DNA of 25,181 nt from Polyangiaceae bacterium. Its GTDB lineage: Bacteria; Myxococcota; Polyangia; Polyangiales; Polyangiaceae. Positions 22,652-25,181 of the stretch are shown here, piece by piece. How positions within the stretch are numbered: position 1 is the first letter of the stretch; each line of letters begins with the position of its first letter. The stretch is taken from assembly GCA_025936205.1 (NCBI GenBank), contig JAICTU010000062.1, positions 1 to 25,181 on the forward strand. The letters run 5' to 3'. The notes beneath the pieces were generated by a model. It had not been told where the DNA came from. It did not search any database and saw only the letters and a program-made list of their open reading frames with translations. The position numbers and the translations under genes were made by a program.

Positions 22652-23506
22652 ATGGCTTCAGATTCGCAGTTTTCGTCGCCTGAGCTGGCGCCTTTGCTGC
22701 GCTCGGCGCTAGCTCGTTCGGGCCGCTGGCTGTTCCTCACGGGCGCCGGTATTTCCGCCGAGAGCGGCGTGCCGACCTTTCGCGGCCCGGAGGGCTACTG
22801 GCGGGTGGGCTCGCGCAATTATCACCCGCAGGAGCTGGCGACAAGGCAAGCGTTCGCGGCCACACCGGCGATCGTCTGGGACTGGTACCTGCATCGCTAC
22901 CGGACCTGTACGCAGGCGCAGCCCAACCCCGCGCATCACGCCCTGGCGGAGGCGGCGCAGCTGCTCGGCGACCGCTTTCTGCTGATCACGCAGAATGTAG
23001 ATGGCCTGCACCGGCACGCCGGCAGCCCCGCCGATCGCCTCTACGAGATCCATGGCAACATCGCCTACGCCCGCTGCAGCGCGGGCTGCGCGGGCTTCAA
23101 GCCGCTCAGCGAATTGCTCGCGCTGTTTCCGTCAGCCGCTGCCGGGCTGCGCGAGCTGCCCGACGGGCTACGCTGCACGCACTGTGCGGCCTGGCTTCGG
23201 CCCCACGTGCTCTGGTTTGACGAATTCTACGATGAGCCGCTATTTCGCCTCGAGAGCTCGCGCCGCGCCGCAGGCGACGCGGCGCTGCTCGTCGTGATCG
23301 GCACCACGGGCGGCACCAACCTGCCGCAGCAGATCGCCGAGTTGGCCGCTCGCTCCGGCACGCCGCTGATCGTGATCAATCCGGAGCCGAATCCCTTCTC
23401 GGACTGGGTCGAGCGCAGCGGCACGGGCCTGTATCTGCAGGGCCGTGCCGGCGACTGGGTCCCTCCGCTGCTGCGCGAGCTGCAGGCTGCGCTCGCGCAG
23501 CAGTGA
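22652..23506 (+). CDS. Sir2-family NAD-dependent protein deacylase (sirtuin)
   Basis: 284 aa with GAAGGGG upstream of the ATG. It removes acyl groups from lysines using NAD+. Motifs in order: GAGIS (31-35), PTFRGPEGYWR (41-51), TQNVDGLH (113-120), catalytic His134 in EIHGN, a zinc site from Cys142, Cys146, Cys175 and Cys178, and HVLWFDE. The NAD-ribose loop, normally GTSxxVxPA, reads GTTGGTNLP (217-225), which changes Ser to Thr and shifts the rest of the motif. The Asn-Val-Asp and zinc motifs are intact, so an active enzyme is likely. The gene is convergent with the response regulator, 8 bp apart. Confidence 0.9.
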   Translation: MASDSQFSSPELAPLLRSALARSGRWLFLTGAGISAESGVPTFRGPEGYWRVGSRNYHPQELATRQAFAATPAIVWDWYLHRYRTCTQAQPNPAHHALAEAAQLLGDRFLLITQNVDGLHRHAGSPADRLYEIHGNIAYARCSAGCAGFKPLSELLALFPSAAAGLRELPDGLRCTHCAAWLRPHVLWFDEFYDEPLFRLESSRRAAGDAALLVVIGTTGGTNLPQQIAELAARSGTPLIVINPEPNPFSDWVERSGTGLYLQGRAGDWVPPLLRELQAALAQQ

Positions 23507-23514
23507 GGCCGGCG

Positions 23515-24957
23515 TCAACGAGCGCCGTTCGTGGCCGCGGCGGCCTCGGCGCGCACCGGCTCGGCGCGCACCGGCTCGGCACGATTCGCGTCGGTGCGCA
23601 GCATCCCGTAGCGCTCGAGCCTGCGATATAGCGTCTTGCGATCCAGGCCGAGCACCAGCGCGGCTTGCGACTTGTTGCCGTGAACCGCCTCGAACACGCG
23701 CAGGATGTAGCGCCGTTCGACCTCTTCCAGCGATAGCAGTTCTGCCGGTTCGTGGGTCTCCGCCAGCTCCTCCGCGTGTTGCAGCTCCCGCACCTTGTCG
23801 GGCAGGTCCGCCTTCTCCACGCGGTTTCCTCGTGCCAGCACCGCCGCATGTTCCATGCAATTGGCCAGCTCGCGTACGTTGCCCGGCCAGGAATAGCTCA
23901 TCAGACAGCGCTCGGCGTCGGGCGACAGCTCACACGGTTCTTGCCGGGTGCGCTCGGTGAAGCGCTGCAAGAAGTGGTTGGCCAGGAGCAGCACGTCGGT
24001 TCCGCGGGCGCGGAGCGGCGGCAACGTCACCGGGATCACGTTGATGCGATAGTACAGGTCCGCGCGGAAGCGCCGCTCCTCGATCGCCGTCTCCAGATCC
24101 TGGTTGGTCGCGCAGATCAGGCGCACGTCGACCGGTTGCTCGCGATCGGAACCGAGCGGTCGTACACAGCGCTCCTGCAGCACGCGCAGCAGCTTGGGCT
24201 GCAGACCGAGCGGCATGTCGGCCACCTCGTCCAGGAATAGCGTGCCGCCGGAGGCGCGAGCGATCAGGCCCTCGCGCGCGTTGCGCGCGTCGGTGAAGGC
24301 GCCCTTGGTGTGCCCGAACAGCTCGCTCTCCAGCAGCGGCTCGGGGATGGCGGCGCAGTTCACGGCGATGAACGGACCACTGGCGCGCGCGCTCTTGGCC
24401 GTGAGCGTGCGGGCCAGCACCTCCTTGCCCGTGCCCGACTCGCCCGTGATCAGCACGCTGGCCTCTGACGGCGCCGCGCGTTCGACGATCTCGTACACGG
24501 CTCGCATCGCGGGGCTCGCGCCCAGCAGCTCGCCATAAGAGCGGCTCGCCGCGACCACACGGCGCAGCTCGGTCACCTCGCGGTGCAGCGCGCCGTGCCG
24601 GATGGCGCGCTCCAGCGTGACGCTGGCCAGCTCGACATCGAGCGGCTTGGTCAGAAAGTCGTAGGCGCCGGCGCGCATGGCGCTGACCGCGGCGTCGATG
24701 CTACCGAACGCCGTCATAACGACCACGGGCAGGCCGCGATGGCGTTGCGTCAGGCGCGAGCAGAGCTCGAAGCCGTTCAGGTGCCCCATGCGCACGTCGG
24801 TGAGCACCACGTCGAACTGGCGTTTCTCCAGCAGCTCCTCGCCGGCGCGCGGATCGGTGGTCCAAACGACCTCGAATTTGGAATTGTCGAGCCCGTCTGC
24901 CAGGAGCTCGCACATGCTCTTGTCATCATCGACGACCAGAACCGTTTGCTGATTCAT
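23515..24957 (-). CDS. NtrC-family sigma54-dependent response regulator
   Basis: 480 aa. A receiver domain (1-125) has acidic residues at 10-12, phospho-acceptor Asp54 in VVLTDVRM, and Lys104 in LTKPL. An AAA+ sigma54-activation domain (about 143-380) has Walker A GESGTGKE (172-179), Walker [10 protein letters not shown] (237-245) and WPGNVREL. A Fis-type HTH at 428-451 reads [21 protein letters not shown]. The sigma54-contact loop is GAFTDA (219-224) where the textbook motif is GAFTGA. After the HTH comes an Ala/Glu/Pro/Arg tail with a duplicated AEPVR. Its ATG overlaps the kinase stop (ATGA), so the pair is translationally coupled and should phosphotransfer. The targets are unknown. Confidence 0.95.
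   Translation of the reverse strand: MNQQTVLVVDDDKSMCELLADGLDNSKFEVVWTTDPRAGEELLEKRQFDVVLTDVRMGHLNGFELCSRLTQRHRGLPVVVMTAFGSIDAAVSAMRAGAYDFLTKPLDVELASVTLERAIRHGALHREVTELRRVVAASRSYGELLGASPAMRAVYEIVERAAPSEASVLITGESGTGKEVLARTLTAKSARASGPFIAVNCAAIPEPLLESELFGHTKGAFTDARNAREGLIARASGGTLFLDEVADMPLGLQPKLLRVLQERCVRPLGSDREQPVDVRLICATNQDLETAIEERRFRADLYYRINVIPVTLPPLRARGTDVLLLANHFLQRFTERTRQEPCELSPDAERCLMSYSWPGNVRELANCMEHAAVLARGNRVEKADLPDKVRELQHAEELAETHEPAELLSLEEVERRYILRVFEAVHGNKSQAALVLGLDRKTLYRRLERYGMLRTDANRAEPVRAEPVRAEAAAATNGAR
23551..23580 (-). repeat. Two tandem 15-bp repeats in the response-regulator tail
   Basis: gcgcaccggctcggc occurs twice in direct succession (23551-23565 and 23566-23580), coding for AEPVR twice, behind the HTH domain. 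It is in frame and so tolerant of copy-number change. Confidence 0.85.
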
Positions 24958-25181
24958 ACGGATTCCTTTTCTTGGGGGCGTGGTGCCAGCCCCTTGCCGA
25001 GCCGGGCCACTTCGGCTCGCTCGGCTTTCGACGCTCGCGGCGTGGGACGACGCGGATCGCCGTCATCGCTAGCGGGTAGATGTACACAGAAGCGGCTCCC
25101 GCGACCGGGAGCACTGTCCACGGTGAAGAAGCCGCCATGCTCTTGCACGATGCCGTACGCGACCGAGAGCCCGAGCCCGGT
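24954..25181 (-). CDS. Sensor histidine kinase, C-terminal end only
   Basis: Only the last 75 codons are inside the window; the gene continues past 25181. The visible part starts with [17 protein letters not shown], the G2 box and following helix of the HATPase_c domain, and [19 protein letters not shown], the final beta-strand pair of the kinase fold. A 35-residue charged tail follows ([16 protein letters not shown] ... ), an unusual length after the ATPase domain. It overlaps the regulator start by 4 bp and is its likely cognate kinase. The input domain is out of view. Confidence 0.92.
   Translation of the reverse strand, partial: TGLGLSVAYGIVQEHGGFFTVDSAPGRGSRFCVHLPASDDGDPRRPTPRASKAERAEVARLGKGLAPRPQEKESV

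Overview
The window is GC-rich and gene-dense. It looks like chromosome of a myxobacterium or a related member of the Myxococcota (formerly Deltaproteobacteria). The grounds are cumulative: two DUF4388/PATAN proteins, a very large lipoprotein combining MopE-type Cys/Asp repeats with NHL and RHS/YD repeats, an Asp-rich lipoprotein with a DETxVDCGG cysteine box, several lipobox proteins and an NtrC-type sigma54 activator. The taxon is inferred from gene content only. I saw no rRNA, tRNA, CRISPR array, transposase or integrase.

Layout. 1-1048 (+): the end of a Cu/Zn superoxide dismutase gene, a 284-nt hairpin-rich non-coding gap and a small moaD. 1181-4434: a TolC-type outer-membrane protein (+) convergent with a DUF4388-TM-SUMF1 fusion (-). 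4594-10201: a haem, NO and redox block. A di-haem cytochrome c lipoprotein (-) is divergent from a globin (+) across a palindrome-rich promoter region. The globin overlaps by 4 bp a DUF4388-ParA/MinD ATPase gene. That pair runs head-on into a tight operon read on the minus strand: group I truncated haemoglobin, 2Fe-2S/FAD/NAD reductase, NsrR. 10345-17877 (-): a 2510-residue lipoprotein with DNRLRE-like, MopE-type, NHL and RHS/YD regions and no C-terminal toxin. 18238-19770 (-): an MscS channel with a cyclic-nucleotide-binding domain. 19980-22481: a PD40 beta-propeller lipoprotein (+), then an outer-membrane beta-barrel and a lipoprotein that overlap stop-to-start (-). 22652-23506 (+): a sirtuin. 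23515-25181 (-): an NtrC-family response regulator overlapping a histidine kinase gene that runs off the window.

How the genes may work together. The clearest functional unit is nitrosative or oxidative stress defence at 4.6-10.3 kb. NsrR is the NO-sensing Fe-S repressor. The truncated haemoglobin and the 2Fe-2S/FAD/NAD reductase in its operon supply the haem and electron-transfer modules that a flavohaemoglobin carries in one chain. The operon has a sigma70-like promoter overlapped by a partial match to the NsrR operator. The neighbouring single-domain globin has the Tyr-B10/Gln-E7/His-F8 pattern of Vitreoscilla haemoglobin and flavohaemoglobins, and is coupled to a polarity-type ATPase with a PATAN domain. 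I think this globin-PATAN-ParA pairing is the most novel element of the window. Other items worth attention are the toxin-less RHS lipoprotein with its exact 168-bp repeats and structured leader, and the moaD leader.
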